DNA of 64,000 nt. Origin: Megaleporinus macrocephalus. Lineage: Eukaryota > Chordata > Actinopteri > Characiformes > Anostomidae. Shown here piece after piece: positions 22,140 to 33,469 of this stretch. Position 1 is the first letter of the stretch. Each line of letters starts with the position of its first letter. The stretch covers positions 23,828,107 through 23,892,106 of the forward strand of contig CM038722.1 of NCBI GenBank assembly GCA_021613375.1. Reading direction: 5' to 3'. Position numbers and translations under genes: made by a program. The notes beneath the pieces were generated by a model. That model was not told the origin of the DNA. It worked only from the letters and a program-made list of their open reading frames with translations, and ran no database searches.

Positions 22140-22380
22140 GAAATATCTCAAGCTACATCTTGTCCAAAAGCAGGTGAGAGCAGCATGAAGGAGAGGTAGG
22201 GACCTGTAGACTGATGGCAATGAACCAACAAGGAGCATTGTCCAGATGGGATAACACCATGGAGCAGAAAGTAACCTGGGCTGTGTTGTGGATGGCTGAA
22301 CCCAACAATTAAGCTGCTTGTCTAGGTCTTTGATGGTCTATGATGTGTGTTAAATGTACATTGAGAGGCAACTCAGAAGA
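22140..22380 (+). mobile_element. Probable upstream remainder of the LINE fragment
   Basis: Continuous with the ORF2-like C-terminus at 22380-22620 and GC-balanced like it, but too decayed to give a reading frame. Assigned by position only. Confidence 0.3.
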
Positions 22381-22620
22381 GGCATTTGAGGAAAAAGCTT
22401 AACAAGTACGAAGCTCTGGTCAGCGAATATCAGCAAGGTGGCTGGAGGGCAAAATCTCTGCCAATAGAGATTTGGTGCGTTGAGGGAGAGAGGAGAAGAA
22501 AAGCCAACCACAGTATCGCTGATGTGGCAAAACAAGCCTTAAGGTGGCTGTGGACCAAGAGAGGAGAGCCAAGAGGATGGAGGAGCAGCAGGTTTGCCAT
22601 CTAGACACAAGTTTGGGTTT
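22380..22620 (+). pseudogene. LINE ORF2 C-terminal fragment
   Basis: The frame reads KKLNKYEALVSEYQQGGWRA, then LPIEIWCVEGERRRKANHSI, then ADVAKQALRWLWTKRGEP. Fish non-LTR retrotransposons have a C-terminal tail with KYxxLVxxCxxxGW, PVEVGCRGF and ASRWLWIKR in this order and spacing. The Cys and the GCRGF segment are decayed here (IWCVEGERR). Only the last ~75 residues survive, ending at a stop at 22602-22604. Consistent with the 5'-truncated insertions typical of LINEs. Clade not determined. Confidence 0.6.
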
Positions 22621-23352
22621 GATCAACTTGGAGGAAAATATGTGATGTTGAAAGACCTGAAACAACCAACGATTCCAGGAACATCACTGAAGATGTGTCC
22701 GGTATAGATAGATAGATAGATTTGCACCACTGACCAGTGATTCCAAACATGTTGTTTCTTTGGAACTCTCCCAGTAACCACATTCAATTTCCCATGGATG
22801 CTAATGGTGGGCTACAAAATGCCAAAATGTCTTAAATAGTCTACGGATTGGCCGAATAATTAAAACCAAATTTTCTATTATACATTTGGTAGATGTGCTT
22901 TACAGTTTAGCAATATAACATTCAACATGTTCAAAGTCTTGGCCAAGGAATCTTACCCGTGAAGAGCTGCAGTGTTTACATAAAGGCCAGTGGAATTTAC
23001 ATTGAGGGCAGTAGTATTACTCATTGTACTTGGTTTAAAACAGTAATGCAGGTACACATGTAAAATGATTCTATTATGATGCTACTGCTGTACAACTTCC
23101 CAGATCATTTGTAGGAAGCTCATTAAATGGGCAAACAATCAGCATGCACAGAATCAGCATGGGAAATAACAAGGCCCTAGCAATGTGCTTAGTGAGTAAA
23201 CTACTGTTCAGACATAGCAAACTGCTGAGGGAAGCTAGGGAGTTCGTATGTTGGTGTTGATGAGAGCGTGTGGTGGAAGAGATGCTGAGGGTTTGTGAGC
23301 CAATAAAGCTGGCCTCTGATAAGCCACTGCAGAGAAGGGCATTAGCAGGGGC
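22621..23352. other. Intergenic DNA, nothing recognised
   Basis: A short GATA repeat at 22703-22722. No exon. Confidence 0.5.
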
Positions 23353-23388
23353 ATACACACACACATACACACACACACACACACACTC
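23353..23388. repeat. (CA)n microsatellite
   Basis: About 17 CA units, imperfect at the left. Confidence 0.95.
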
Positions 23389-24440
23389 ATGCACATCCTT
23401 TCTCATCTGTCAATGACATGCAGCCGCTATACAAATGGAGGGTCTATGTGCCCTGGAAGGCGCTGTTCCTTGGCATCCTTCTCCAGCAAAATAACCTCGG
23501 CCATGTATTATATTGCCTCATTTGGGACTGCATAGGTCGAGGTTGGAGAGATGTTGCATAGAATGTGGAGCAGTTCCTGCAGGCTAAGGAAGTATCAAAG
23601 CCCTTGTGCACCCAGGAGCCAGGAGTGCACAGATCCCGTAACAGCAGGAACTATAGAATGGTATGCCAGACCATGTCCTGGCTGAGTTGATCTAAAGAAA
23701 CATCTCTACAACCCTCCACCCTAAGCCCCTAAAGGAGAACGTCGGGGAGCCTTTGGAGGAAGCTTCTTTGAGGAACATGAGCTTAGGTTTGGGATTAGGT
23801 TTTGATTGTAGATTTTGCTAACTTACATCCCCCCTGGTGCCTGATTGGATAAACAAGCTCAGAATCTGTTCTTTATCTTTATTTCATGTAATACAGCAAA
23901 CAAAGCAAGTACATCAAAATAAACAGGCAGGTGACAAATTAAAGGAGACGTCTGAATGTGTACGTTAATTAATGTGAAAAACAGAAGCGCGATTGTTCCT
24001 CAGGTGAGTGAGAATGTCAATGCAGGATGTGCTCAGACTGCATCAGGAGGAAGTGTTTATTCACAACTACATAGAGAGGGATGTTAAAGTAGAGTTGGAG
24101 TGCATAAACCTCTCATTACAAAGACAAATGCACTGCTGGTCTATGGAGATATGGGGGAAAAGGGAGATGAGTCATTCTTGGCCAAATTCTCTACACAAGG
24201 ATGAGTGTGTATGTGATGTACATTAAAAGAATGCAACAAGCCTGAACGCTGGAGCCCGCTGGCTTTGAACGCTGGGTTTGGTTTTAAGTGGTGGAGAGCA
24301 TTTTGCTGCATGGTTTGGGTGCACTTGTCCCCTCAGACAAATTAACAGCAAAGTGTTTTTCTAACTAATCAGCTTCACCTATGATGAAACACTTCTATTC
24401 TCATGAGTGGTCTCCTCCAGGATGGCAGCACCCCCATCCA
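23389..24440. other. Low-repeat intergenic DNA, possible regulatory patches
   Basis: The stretch 23400-23780 is GC-balanced and free of recognised repeats, and 23930-24010 contains GTTAATTAATGTG. No ORF with a recognisable domain. Nothing firm can be called. Confidence 0.35.
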
Positions 24441-24444
24441 TATG

Positions 24445-24670
24445 GCACATAGAATAGATACTTTATTAATCCCAATCGCATTGAACCCATCTGTGCAGTC
24501 ATATATACACACATACTAGTAACGAGACACACTAGGGGGTAGTGTGCATACTTGCCCAGAGTGGTGGGCAGCCCTATCCACAGCACCCGGGGAGCAGTCA
24601 GGGGTTAGGTGCCTTGCTCAAGGCCACTTCAGGCTGGTTCGCTAACCTCCAGCCCACGACTGCACCAGGG
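24445..24670 (-). mobile_element. Dispersed teleost retroelement-type repeat
   Basis: ACTTTATTAATCCCAATCGC, then CATACTTGCCCAGAGTGGTGG, GCAGCCCTATCCACAGCACC, and GGTGCCTTGCTCAAGGCCAC form a block order that I recognise as a very common fish repeat (3' region of a retroelement read in reverse). Family name not certain. The ORFs across it are incidental. Confidence 0.6.
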
Positions 24671-24749
24671 GTAATTAAATGTAATCATATGTTATGGCCT
24701 CCTTTAGAGTCACCAGATCTTGAAAAAATAGAGTACTTGTATCTGTAAA

Positions 24750-24963
24750 TGTACATATTGTCGCTGCCCAAAGAAAAACAAGTCCAATACGGCAGTTAAT
24801 GTAATCTAATGCAGGTAATTTGGAGCATTTCCATTGGTCTATTTATCATGACAATTGTAAATAGCAATGTAAAAGGCAACTGATGTGTTCAAATAATGAG
24901 GAAACAAAATCTTACAAAAATGGAGATACACATTTTTCTTTGGACAGCTACGATATAGTTGAC
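24750..24963 (-). mobile_element. MITE family B, reverse copy
   Basis: Left terminus TGTCGCTGCCCAAAGAAAAA and right terminus TTTTTCTTTGGACAGCTACG are inverted repeats. The interior TTTGGAGCATTTCCATTGGT is the complement of the family core ACCAATGGAAATGCTCCAAA. About 210 bp. Confidence 0.75.
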
Positions 24964-25950
24964 ATCCCTACACAAACTGACTTAACCAAATAGGTACTAT
25001 TCCCAGATTATAGAGTGATTATTGTATACCATTATTAATTTCTCAATACCTTGTATAACTAAAATAATTTTACAGAAGAAGAAATATTCTCAACTTTAAA
25101 CGTAATACAAATATTAATAAAGCATCAACGGCCTTAATTTAGTGATACACCATCATTTAGTGACCCATCCTATTTTGCCTAATAATACAGCCCCCAGAGC
25201 TGGGGATACAGAAAAACAGCAGAGATTATACCATCCTAAAGATCAATACTTCATTTTGAGTTTATACAGATTACAGTGATCTGAGGAAAGTAGGCTAATA
25301 AGTGTGGCAGGGAAACTCTAAGTGATGGACTTAGTAAATCAGTTAAACAATCACTGAAAAATACAAAGTTATATTATTAAGATGCATCAATTGGCTTTGT
25401 GTTCGCAATTTCTAATTCAACTTTTCAGGTTCAGCCTAAGTGATGCAGCAGTTGCCTTAAAGGTGCAGCAGTGGCAGAGCGTAACTAGCAACACTATTTA
25501 AGATGTAACAGAAAAATGTCAGCATCTGAAAAATTAGCAGCTGCTAAAGAGGAAGCAAATGGCAGCTCATTTCAAACCATGTTCTGTAATAAATGTTTTT
25601 GTTTTGTTTTCTTTGTTTCTTGTTCCGTTCCTCAAAATGATTTATTGTGACCTAATGAGTAAAGAAAAAGTAAAGTATCTGTGAGCAGAGTGAGTCAGGC
25701 TCTTTCCTGCTTTCCACTCCACTCCATCAAAATGGCCATTACGATGAAAATACACATCAATGAGTTGCTCCCAAAATTCCATCTTTTTCATTCTTTGGCT
25801 AAGAGTTAGCCCCTGCAGCCCTCTCTCACTACCTTACTTAAAGGGATTTTTTGATCTGGTTGGGTCAACAAGCATCCGGGCGAATTAAACTGTAAACTCT
25901 TTTGGGGTATAAATTTTTTATGGCTCAGTTTTGACCGCTAATATAAAAAT
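24964..25950. other. Intergenic DNA, nothing recognised
   Basis: AT-rich. No exon or element end recognised. Confidence 0.5.
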
Positions 25951-26868
25951 GATTTCTTTTTCTTGGTCATGGTCGTCTCACATTGTCTTGTAAAGGAAAT
26001 CAAACCAATGTATTTGGCGCACTAGATGTGTGGTTGATGCAAGTAGGTGTAGTATGCACACTTGATTTAAACTTTTTTTAACATGTTAAGTATTTTATTT
26101 GCTAGATTACCATGATTTTTTCTAAAGTAAGGAACTTGTGTACCTCTGTCTGTAACACAAACATTGGTAAAGGTGTTGGATGGTGCCCTATTGCTCCAGA
26201 AAACCAAAAACCCAATGCATATATCCCTCTAGCTCATGCTTGGCACTGGACTTGACCTTAGGCTTACATATGTCTGCTCTGAATACTGATCTCCCATATT
26301 TGTACACCTCAAAGTAGCAGAATTGACTAATGCAAGCAGTGTCCGGATATTTATGGAATGCAGGATTTCTTGGTCAGGATTCCAACAACGTCTGTCTCAC
26401 ATTGTCTTGTAAAGGAAATCAAACCAATGTATTTGCTGCACTAGATGAGTGGATATTTGTGGTTGATGCAAGTAGGTGTAGTATAAACTGTCATGTATGG
26501 TCAGTTTTATGAATGCACACTTGATTTAAACTGTTACTTGAGTATTTCTTTGATAGATTACTATGAATTTTTCTAAAGTAAAGAACTTGTGTACCTCCTT
26601 CTGTAACAAAACATTTGTTAAGGTATTGGATGGCGCTCCATTGCTCCAGAAAACCAAAATCTCAATGCATATATCCCTCTAGCTCATGCTTGGCATTGGA
26701 CTTAATGACCTTAGGCTTACATATGTCTGTTCTGGACTGTCTCTCTTTCCCTTTGCAGTGTTTTTCTGTGGACAGTATACAAGCCTGAATGCTGATTTCC
26801 CATATTTGTAAACCTTAAAGTAGCAGAATTGACTAATGCTAGCAGTGTCCGGATACTTATGGAATGCA
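25951..26868. repeat. Local tandem duplication, units of ~411 and ~507 bp
   Basis: Unit 1 (about 25951-26361) and unit 2 (about 26362-26868) share, in order, TCTCACATTGTCTTGTAAAG, CAATGTATTTG, AAGTAGGTGTAGTAT, GAACTTGTGTACCTC, CTCCAGAAAACCAAAA, ATATCCCTCTAGCTCATGCT, and AGCAGTGTCCGGATA. Unit 2 has extra segments near 26455 and 26740-26790. Register offset is 419 at the left. The unit may be an old transposon (GTGTCCGGATAC-type end), but this was not established. Confidence 0.88.
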
Positions 26869-27091
26869 TTTTGATGTGGCTAACCACCGTTGCTGTTTTA
26901 TGACTTTCTAAAGCCTGTTAGTGCCAGCAATTACATAAGAGCAGCCAGAGTGCTTCTTTTGTGCTAATGGCTGAAGGAGAGGAATGCACTTATAAGGCAG
27001 CGATAAGACGTGAAGGAAGAGTCAGAGACGTGTGTCCATTTATAGATGCAGCAGTGACCCTGTGAAAGAAGAACCGTATTTTTATCTCTGG

Positions 27092-27132
<41 letters not shown>
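27092..27132. repeat. (CT)n microsatellite
   Basis: About 20 CT units, imperfect at the left. Confidence 0.95.
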
Positions 27133-27134
<2 letters not shown>

Positions 27135-27135
<1 letters not shown>

Positions 27136-27560
27136 TACTTAGCAATTAAAGGCTGCACTATGTAGAGTGTCGAATCAACAGCGCCAGGCCTCGCCAGCGT
27201 GTTTGTAACTCTCTGTCGGTTAAATATGTTCCACCTCTCAGGTCAGCGTGATCTGTGAGTACTGGATTGTGCAGTGTTTTTTTTTTTTTCTTCTTTTTTC
27301 TCTGTAATTGTTTGCCATGGACGCGTGGTCTGCCCACAGCGGCGCAGCCATTAGAGGGCAACGGAAAAGCAAAAATAACCCCAGGCCTGGCCGAGGCAGC
27401 CATATTTAAACAGTTAGGCTACCTCAAAGCAAACCCAACTGCCCTTTTCATGCCACCAGGGGCCCAAGCACCTACCTTGAAATCATACACACAAGGTGAC
27501 CCGTCACCTATCATGTAATCAGCTTTCGGCCTGCCTGCTCAGTAGCTCTGAGAGATTAGG
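27135..27560. other. Candidate conserved noncoding element with CTCF-like site
   Basis: GC-richer, low-repeat island interrupted by a T run at 27279-27290. TGCCACCAGGGGCCCAAG at 27451-27468 is close to the CTCF core. ORFs across it (27158-27403, 27255-27518) have no recognisable domain. Confidence 0.35.
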
Positions 27561-28540
27561 AATGGTGGAGGGAGGCGAAAGTAAAGAAAAAACAATGGTG
27601 GTGGAAAAAACATTAAGCTGCGCTTAAAGAAGAGATGATTTTTATTTGAGAGTGTAGAATTAGCATGGACTGTGCAAGTGGCGTGTCCCCACTAATGTCC
27701 AGCACTTATTGTTTTGTCCCCACCAATAATTTGGTCCCCTTCTGAAAAAAAGATTCCAATTGATCAATGCCTCATTAACCTAGAGGTGCAGAAAGACTTC
27801 AAAAAAGTTCTCTACTCAAGTCATAAGGCCAGGGTGATTGGCTGTGCCTTCCTCTGCTGTCACGTGAGACTCTGTAGCTACGTTGGATTGTTAACAGCAC
27901 CAAAACTGGAAGAAAAGCTTTCCAGTTAAATGCAAGACTACTGTGCAGCGTGGGAGACACATGGGTGTAAAAAGCGAGTGAAGATGGCAGCAATAGATCT
28001 ATTTTTCGAAGAAACGTGTAAATCACTTAAAGTCTAGTTCACTAATGAAATGAGCCCATCATCATAAGGTTAATGGCGACGCTCAGCTTTGGCGCACAGC
28101 ATACAGCAGGCTAACATCGCCTGTAGCTATAAACAACAAGCAATGTTCCTACTTTTATTAATGCTAGTGTATTAGTGTACAAAAGCCCAGCTATTATAGT
28201 TATTGGTTACAATACTATTTGTGAGTTTTAGTCAGGCACCTATGTTCATCAGTTTATATTTATTTAGACATTGTGTGGTGTGCGTGCATCTAATGGTGAG
28301 TTTAGTCACTAGAAGTGCATTTATATTGATTCTAGTGTAATATTCTTTCTGTTATTTAGATGTTCTAAGCATATTTCTGTTAGGTGTGATGTTTGCTACT
28401 AGATGCTAATCGATGCTAATCGCGATTAGCACGCTAACACAGCATTTAGCTTATTGTTAGGCTCATTGCTGCTTGTTCATGCTTAGTTCGGGCTTATTTG
28501 TGTTCTATCTACTTTATTGTGCTAAGCTACGGACTAGCTA
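27561..28540. other. Intergenic DNA, unrecognised
   Basis: Contains repeated short GCTAATCG / GCGATTAGC palindromic cores at 28403-28430. No firm gene or element call. Confidence 0.4.
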
Positions 28541-28554
28541 CGTAAGGCTATGTG

Positions 28555-28615
28555 ATTTATATGCAAATTTATATGCAAATTTTGTGATTTATATGCAAAT
28601 TTATATGCAATTTTT
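28555..28615 (+). promoter_or_regulatory. Cluster of octamer (POU) motifs in a 32-bp tandem repeat
   Basis: ATGCAAAT occurs exactly at 28561-28568, 28573-28580 and 28593-28600, with a one-mismatch ATGCAATT at 28605-28612. The arrangement is two tandem units, each GTGATTTAT followed by two octamers. POU-domain factors bind ATGCAAAT; use of these sites is not known. Confidence 0.5.
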
Positions 28616-28679
28616 GTGACAAAGTATGGCTACGCTAAGTGTATATTGCTGCTTTTGCCAAGTTAAGCTTATGAGACAC

Positions 28680-28870
28680 TAGCCATTTTTTCTCTTTCAT
28701 TTCTTTTATTTCAGAACCACATTAACTCATTGCCACATATCCACTCACGCAAGCTATCATAAATACAGATTCTGAGCAGATGTTCTTCAACTATCTCATA
28801 CAGCATTATCATCTTGTTACCACTTTGTTGTGGGTGTGAAGATTTAATAAATTTCTTTCTGAACGACATA
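28680..28870 (+). other. Possible 3' terminal exon or LTR tail (splice acceptor plus AATAAA)
   Basis: A strong acceptor context, a run of pyrimidines ending TTTATTTCAG at about 28714, is followed 135 bases later by AATAAA at 28847-28852. No ORF lies between. It could be the last exon of a noncoding transcript, or simply the tail of an LTR (sequence ends GTGTTCTAACA near 28890). Neither is proven. Confidence 0.25.
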
Positions 28871-29214
28871 ACTTGACTTGTGTTCTAACAAGACACTCTG
28901 CGGAGGTTGCCACCGGAAATAAGAAACAGCAGTACATAATCCTTTTCAATTAGAGATGTCACCTGCACTATGGCTTAAGTAATGTTGATAAGTCTTTAGA
29001 TGTAAACTCACTGTTTACTGGTTTGAAACTGGCTGAAACTAGTCTATGTCTTGTAGTTTAACTGAGACATTAAGAAAGATTGAATTGTTTTCTGGGATTG
29101 TTACTTTAGTTTTGTGGACCACAGCACCAGGTTATGCAGTGTGGCGTGGCTGGGTAGATTCATAGGTCCCCACCAATGTCAAGAGCAAATCTACTCCCTT
29201 GCCGCTGCTACTTA

Positions 29215-29345
29215 GATCCTGTGAAAGCTTCATAGTTCAATGGAGCAATAGAAATGCTCCGAAATTACTTCTATGAACTTAGATGAAACGTAAAGTAGGT
29301 TTATGTTCTCTCCTGTAAAGCTACTATTAAGTAGATTCTGATTTT
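29215..29345 (+). mobile_element. MITE family B fragment
   Basis: TCCTGTGAAAGCTTCATAGT, AATGGAGCAATAGAAATGCT and CTCTCCTGTAAAGCT match the core of the family. Termini are not recognisable. Confidence 0.6.
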
Positions 29346-29396
29346 CTTTGAAAACATGAGAGCAAATTTCATAACATCGTATCTAGAAGAGTTTCT

Positions 29397-30030
29397 GAGG
29401 CTGTTTACACCTTGCATTACCATGCATTTCATGTCTGGACCATATCTAGATATATAGGGTCTGTCTCAAACCCTAGTGAGAGTCTACATAGACAGCATTG
29501 TACATCATAGTATGCATGCTCCTGACATGTAGGCTGTCCCAATTCTGAGATATCTTAAACTTAAAGTCTACTGAGGCAGCTTATTTTGGCTGAATTGTAA
29601 GAAAGCATCAAACGGTTCTCTGGCCACTAAGGCAATACCATAATGCAACGCAGGCAAAAAAAAATTTTCAACATGGCAGAAAAAAAGCAAAGCTACAAAT
29701 AGAATGCTGCCTACTTAAACAGTCATCGGCTATGTAGTTGGCGCCTACAAAGGCAGCTCACTAGGTTTTGAGACAGACCCATAGTATTCAGCCAGATTCT
29801 ACTGAGGGTCTCTTTACATCCTGCATAGTTTTTAGTGATCAGACCACGTGTAGTTTTCACCTGACTGCAAGAATAGCCAGGTTTAAACACCCCCCAGGAC
29901 GCTCTGCGATTAGATTGCGATCAGATCAATCAAGCCACGCTCAGAGGTGGTCAGAGACCGATCTTGAGAGCATTTAACACAAGCGCCTTTGTTATCTGTA
30001 TCCAATTACGTTAACGGAAATGCATTAAGG
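29397..30030. mobile_element. Old DNA element hosting a MITE
   Basis: Sequence on both sides of the MITE at 29457-29780 (CTGTTTACACCTTGCATTAC left; TTACATCCTGCATAGTTTTT and GATCAGACCACGTGTAG right) resembles a common fish repeat beginning with GTTTACACCTGGTATTA-type sequence. The match is loose and the outer ends are not defined. Confidence 0.3.
29457..29780. mobile_element. MITE family C copy 2, 24-bp TIRs and ATA duplication
   Basis: 324-bp element. Left TIR starts GGGTCTGTCTCAAACCCTAG; the right end at 29757-29780 is its complement with one difference (TAGGTTTTGAGACAGACCC). Flanked by ATA on both sides. The interior (GACATGTAGGCTGTCC, AGATATCTTAAAC, CTAAGGCAATACCATAATGC) matches the 579-bp copy at 35394-35972, showing this is a deleted version of the same family. 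Confidence 0.85.
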
Positions 30031-30391
30031 TGCTGGCTAGCAGGTGAGAGGATAAACAACAAAACGAAAGACAGATTGGAGGATTGGCGAGGATGAAGCT
30101 ATCCCTAGAGTCTTCATGCAATGTGGTCCAAATCCGAACCCGTCAACAAAAGTTAACCAAAATTAGACAGAATTAGTTGATGCTGATGTGCTTTTTATGT
30201 GGAAACGGTGCAGTGAGATCTCATCTAGAGGCAAATTTTAGTTAAAAGGAGAAATCCAATGCTTGTATAATCTGAAGATGTTAAACTTCTCATTAACCTT
30301 CTAGGATCTATGTTTTTCATTCCTTCCTAATTTCACCATTAGACATCATTTGAAATGGTGTTTCATATCAAAATTCTCAGAACAGGATGTA

Positions 30392-30649
30392 TACCACTGT
30401 TGCCTCACAGCAGGACGAGCCTGGGTTAGATTCTTTGTGGAGCTTGCATGTTCTCCCAGCTTGGGTTTCCTCCTGTTTCCTCCCACAGTCCAAAGACATA
30501 CAGTCAGGTGAATTGGAGACACTGCATTGCTCCCAGGTGTAAGTGTGAATGGGTATGTGCCTTCCCCCCATTGAGCATTGGGATACGTTCCAGCACCCCC
30601 TGCGATCCAGAAGGATAAGCGGCTTAGAAGATGAATGAATGAATGAATG
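30392..30649 (+). mobile_element. tRNA-derived SINE, 5'-truncated, GAAT tail
   Basis: CACTGTTGCCTCACAGCAGG then GGGTTAGATTC (a B-box-like site at 30422-30432), TTTCCTCCCACAGTCCAAAG, a TGAATTGGAGACACT block, GGATAAGCGGCTTAG and a GAATGAATGAATG tail. The A-box segment is missing. ORFs on the minus strand here are incidental. Confidence 0.75.
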
Positions 30650-30921
30650 TTCGGAACAATCTCAGCTCTTTTTACACTGAGAAATGGCTGCAGCAACTTT
30701 GACAGCCGTGAACTTTTTAAACGCTTTTCATCATGCGTTTCTGATAGCCACTGAAAGAAGACAGAAGGGTTTCTAATCCATGAATCCACCAGTTACACAT
30801 TATGAGAGGCAGATGTCTCTAAACCCCCTCATAGCTCCGGATGTATGTCATGTTTATTCTCACAATAAGAATAATCAGAAGGGCAGGAACTGTAATTCTG
30901 CTATACTATATTATTATAGAG
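30650..30921. other. Intergenic DNA, nothing recognised
   Basis: No exon or element end. Confidence 0.5.
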
Positions 30922-31698
30922 CAGTGGTCACTAATAGGCAGACCGCGGTCTGGGTCCGGACCCAGACTATTGTCCAATGCGAACCCAAACCGATAAACTA
31001 TTGAGAATTATTTAATTAGACTGTGTTTATTATAAGAGGCGGAGTTTTTTTTTTTGTCTTTACGGTATACAGGCTTTACGGCACAGAGAAGTTGGAGACC
31101 AACTGTGTGCGCTGTAAGATCACCGAAGGCTCCTCAGCCAATCAGATCTATGCACATTGGGCCGTGCGGCGTGCACACAGGCAAGGAGAAGCAGCAGATG
31201 GAGACTAAAGCGAGAAAAACAGAAAAATGAACAGTGAAACTGACTGTTTAACAGGAACGGTTTTGAAATAGACCTGCTCGTCTAGTTTTGGAGAATACCG
31301 CTCTGTACAACCAAGATGTCAATCTGTGAAGCTGAGTTAACAAGAAGACACACGTTTTATTTACTTTCTCTATAAATTAACACTTTAAGATGCACTTTTT
31401 TCAAAATAATTCTGTTTTTTAATTGTTTTACTTGAAGTGAGGACAAAACATTTATTGGAAGTTTATAAATAATTCATGCAGTTCAGCAGTTAGTCAATTT
31501 ATTAAAATATACTGAACGGTATGTGTGATGTGTTGGTGTTTCAGTAGCTGATGGTATAAGATGCTGATATTAGTCTACTTCAGTAAACAGGATACACCAC
31601 TGAATCATAACACAAGTTAGAAATGATGATGGTCCGGACCTTGGCCTGAGGAAATCTCCTCTAACTAGTCCTTACTGAACTCTAATTAAATACCCCTG
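30922..31698. mobile_element. Non-autonomous hAT element with 8-bp target duplication
   Basis: 777-bp element. Left end CAGTGGTCACTAATAGGCAG; right end ATTAAATACCCCTG, whose complement CAGGGGTATTTAAT matches the left at the conserved hAT positions. Direct 8-bp flanks TTATAGAG (30914-30921) and TTATGGAG (31699-31706) agree at 7 of 8. Subterminal GTCCGGACC appears near both ends (30956, 31632), as in fish hAT elements. The transposase is absent; the ORF at 31023-31208 is a remnant of the 5' region without a recognisable domain. Confidence 0.85.
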
Positions 31699-31706
31699 TT
31701 ATGGAG

Positions 31707-33160
31707 GAACAGGCACAGAAACATTGGGACTCATTGTATTTTATTAGTAGACACCTTTACAGAACTTTACAGAGGGTTATAAAAGGGTCCACAGTTTGAC
31801 CAGGTGAGATCTGTGTATACTTCTTCCAAAAGCACATTAACACATGGTTCTGTTTTATTTTTGTTAGATTTTTCCTTATTACGATACAAGCCAATAAGCT
31901 CAGGCTGAACACTTGCATTCACCCAGAATACAGGAAAGCTCCTGAAACTGAAACTTCAGCCTCTTATGTGCTCCAAAACACATTCTGTATACACTTGTGC
32001 TCAAGATTAGCTTCTGAAAAGCTAATATGTTGGTTCTGCAGCTTTGTCATTTAAAAAATTAGTCATTTTTTGTCGATTGTCAATATAATTTTCATTTTGG
32101 CAATAAATATGCTTAGTTAAAAGACTAGAAAAAACAATAAAACTTATTGTTTGATAAAAGCTTAATTGAAGATCAATAAAATTTATTACATAAAATGTTC
32201 ATTTTGTTAATAAATATGTTAATTAAAAAATAGAAAATGAAAAAATAAAACTTGCATAAAAAGTCACTCTGGAAGCTGAAAATTATTTTCCAATTACATT
32301 CAATCAAAAATACTGTCTTTGACTACAGCTATGTAGTAGCAAGAGCATGACACAAAAGAGCAACCTGGCCTTGCGGGAAAGTGCAACTCCAAAAGCGTTA
32401 AAAATGTAGAGAATAATTTCTCTCCTCAGTCAGCTAACTACCAAACCTCTTGGTATCTCAGCGTTAGACCTGGAGCGTCTCTAGTGAGCATCTGTTCAGC
32501 GATACATGAATGATGGAGAAGTAGAGGATAGTTCTCTCAAGGTTGTGTTGCTAGCCAGCAGGATGCAGAAGAATGAAAAGCATCTGCAAATAAACTATTT
32601 TTCTTTTTACCTCGCTCTTCGTACGTAAGCTCATTCAGCCTTTTCTCTACTCATTTCAAGGTTCTCATCAAAGGTGAAACCATCTTACCCTGTTTGTTGC
32701 TTCCTTTCAACTTGTTTCAAAGCACACATATTTTCTTACTTTGTTAGAGGCGGTTGTAGGAGTATCTCTGAGAGCATTCATTAACACCGTCATACTAGCA
32801 ACAGCGTCGATTCTCAGCCTGACCCAAGACCAGCTAGTGTTAGACCGTCACTTTTCAAAAACACAAGGGTTTATTGAAGCGATACCATAGAAGATCCACT
32901 TTTGGTATCTTAAAGAAACTTACAATGGATTATTCTTACAAAGAACTACTTTTATAAATAAGTTGTATAAGTGAAAACCTACAAGTAGTTCAAGCAGTTT
33001 TGGAATCTTTTATGTACATGAAGAACATTTTTAAAGTTAGAAGAACCTTCACATAACCTCTAGGTTCTGTGCTAATTAAAGGTGCTTCATAGAAACATAA
33101 GATCAAGGCAAGATCCATTTAGGAACCAATCTATTTAAGTACCCTTTAAGTGAACCCTGT
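31707..33160. other. Intergenic DNA with GAACC-rich patches
   Basis: AT-rich. A stretch at 32860-33130 has repeated TTAAAGAAAC, GAACC and GGTTC motifs like the block at 51290-52690. No exon. Confidence 0.45.
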
Positions 33161-33164
33161 TGTC

Positions 33165-33453
33165 CATTACTGCCATATCACCACATATCATCACTCTCCA
33201 AAACAAAAACATGTATTTTCATTTTTGCTAATTTTCATTTTCTATATTATAGAAAAAGACAGCTGGTTTTTATATCCTGTGAAAGTTTCATGATGAATGG
33301 ACCAATAGAAATGCTCCAAAAGCTTTATAAATAATGTATAAAACCTCCTCATATGGAATGTAAGGAATGTAAGTTAGGAATGCCTCTAAAACAACCCTCT
33401 TACTATTTTGGAGATACTTATGTTTCTTCTTTGGACAGCGACAGTATTCAAGA
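33165..33453 (+). mobile_element. MITE family B copy
   Basis: Core TCCTGTGAAAGTTTCATGAT followed by GAATGGACCAATAGAAATGC at 33278-33315. Right terminus TTCTTTGGACAGCGACAGTA at 33429-33448. Left terminus GTTGTCCATTACTGCC is decayed. The middle part diverges from other copies. Confidence 0.65.
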
Positions 33454-33469
33454 TGCATGGGTGTCATGG

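Noticed and set aside
23074..23406. 110-residue minus-strand ORF with Cys-Val repeats
   Set aside because: Its start is the antisense of the (CA)n tract and the rest has no domain.
30346..30789. 147-residue minus-strand ORF
   Set aside because: Its central part is the antisense of a SINE, so it is not a gene.
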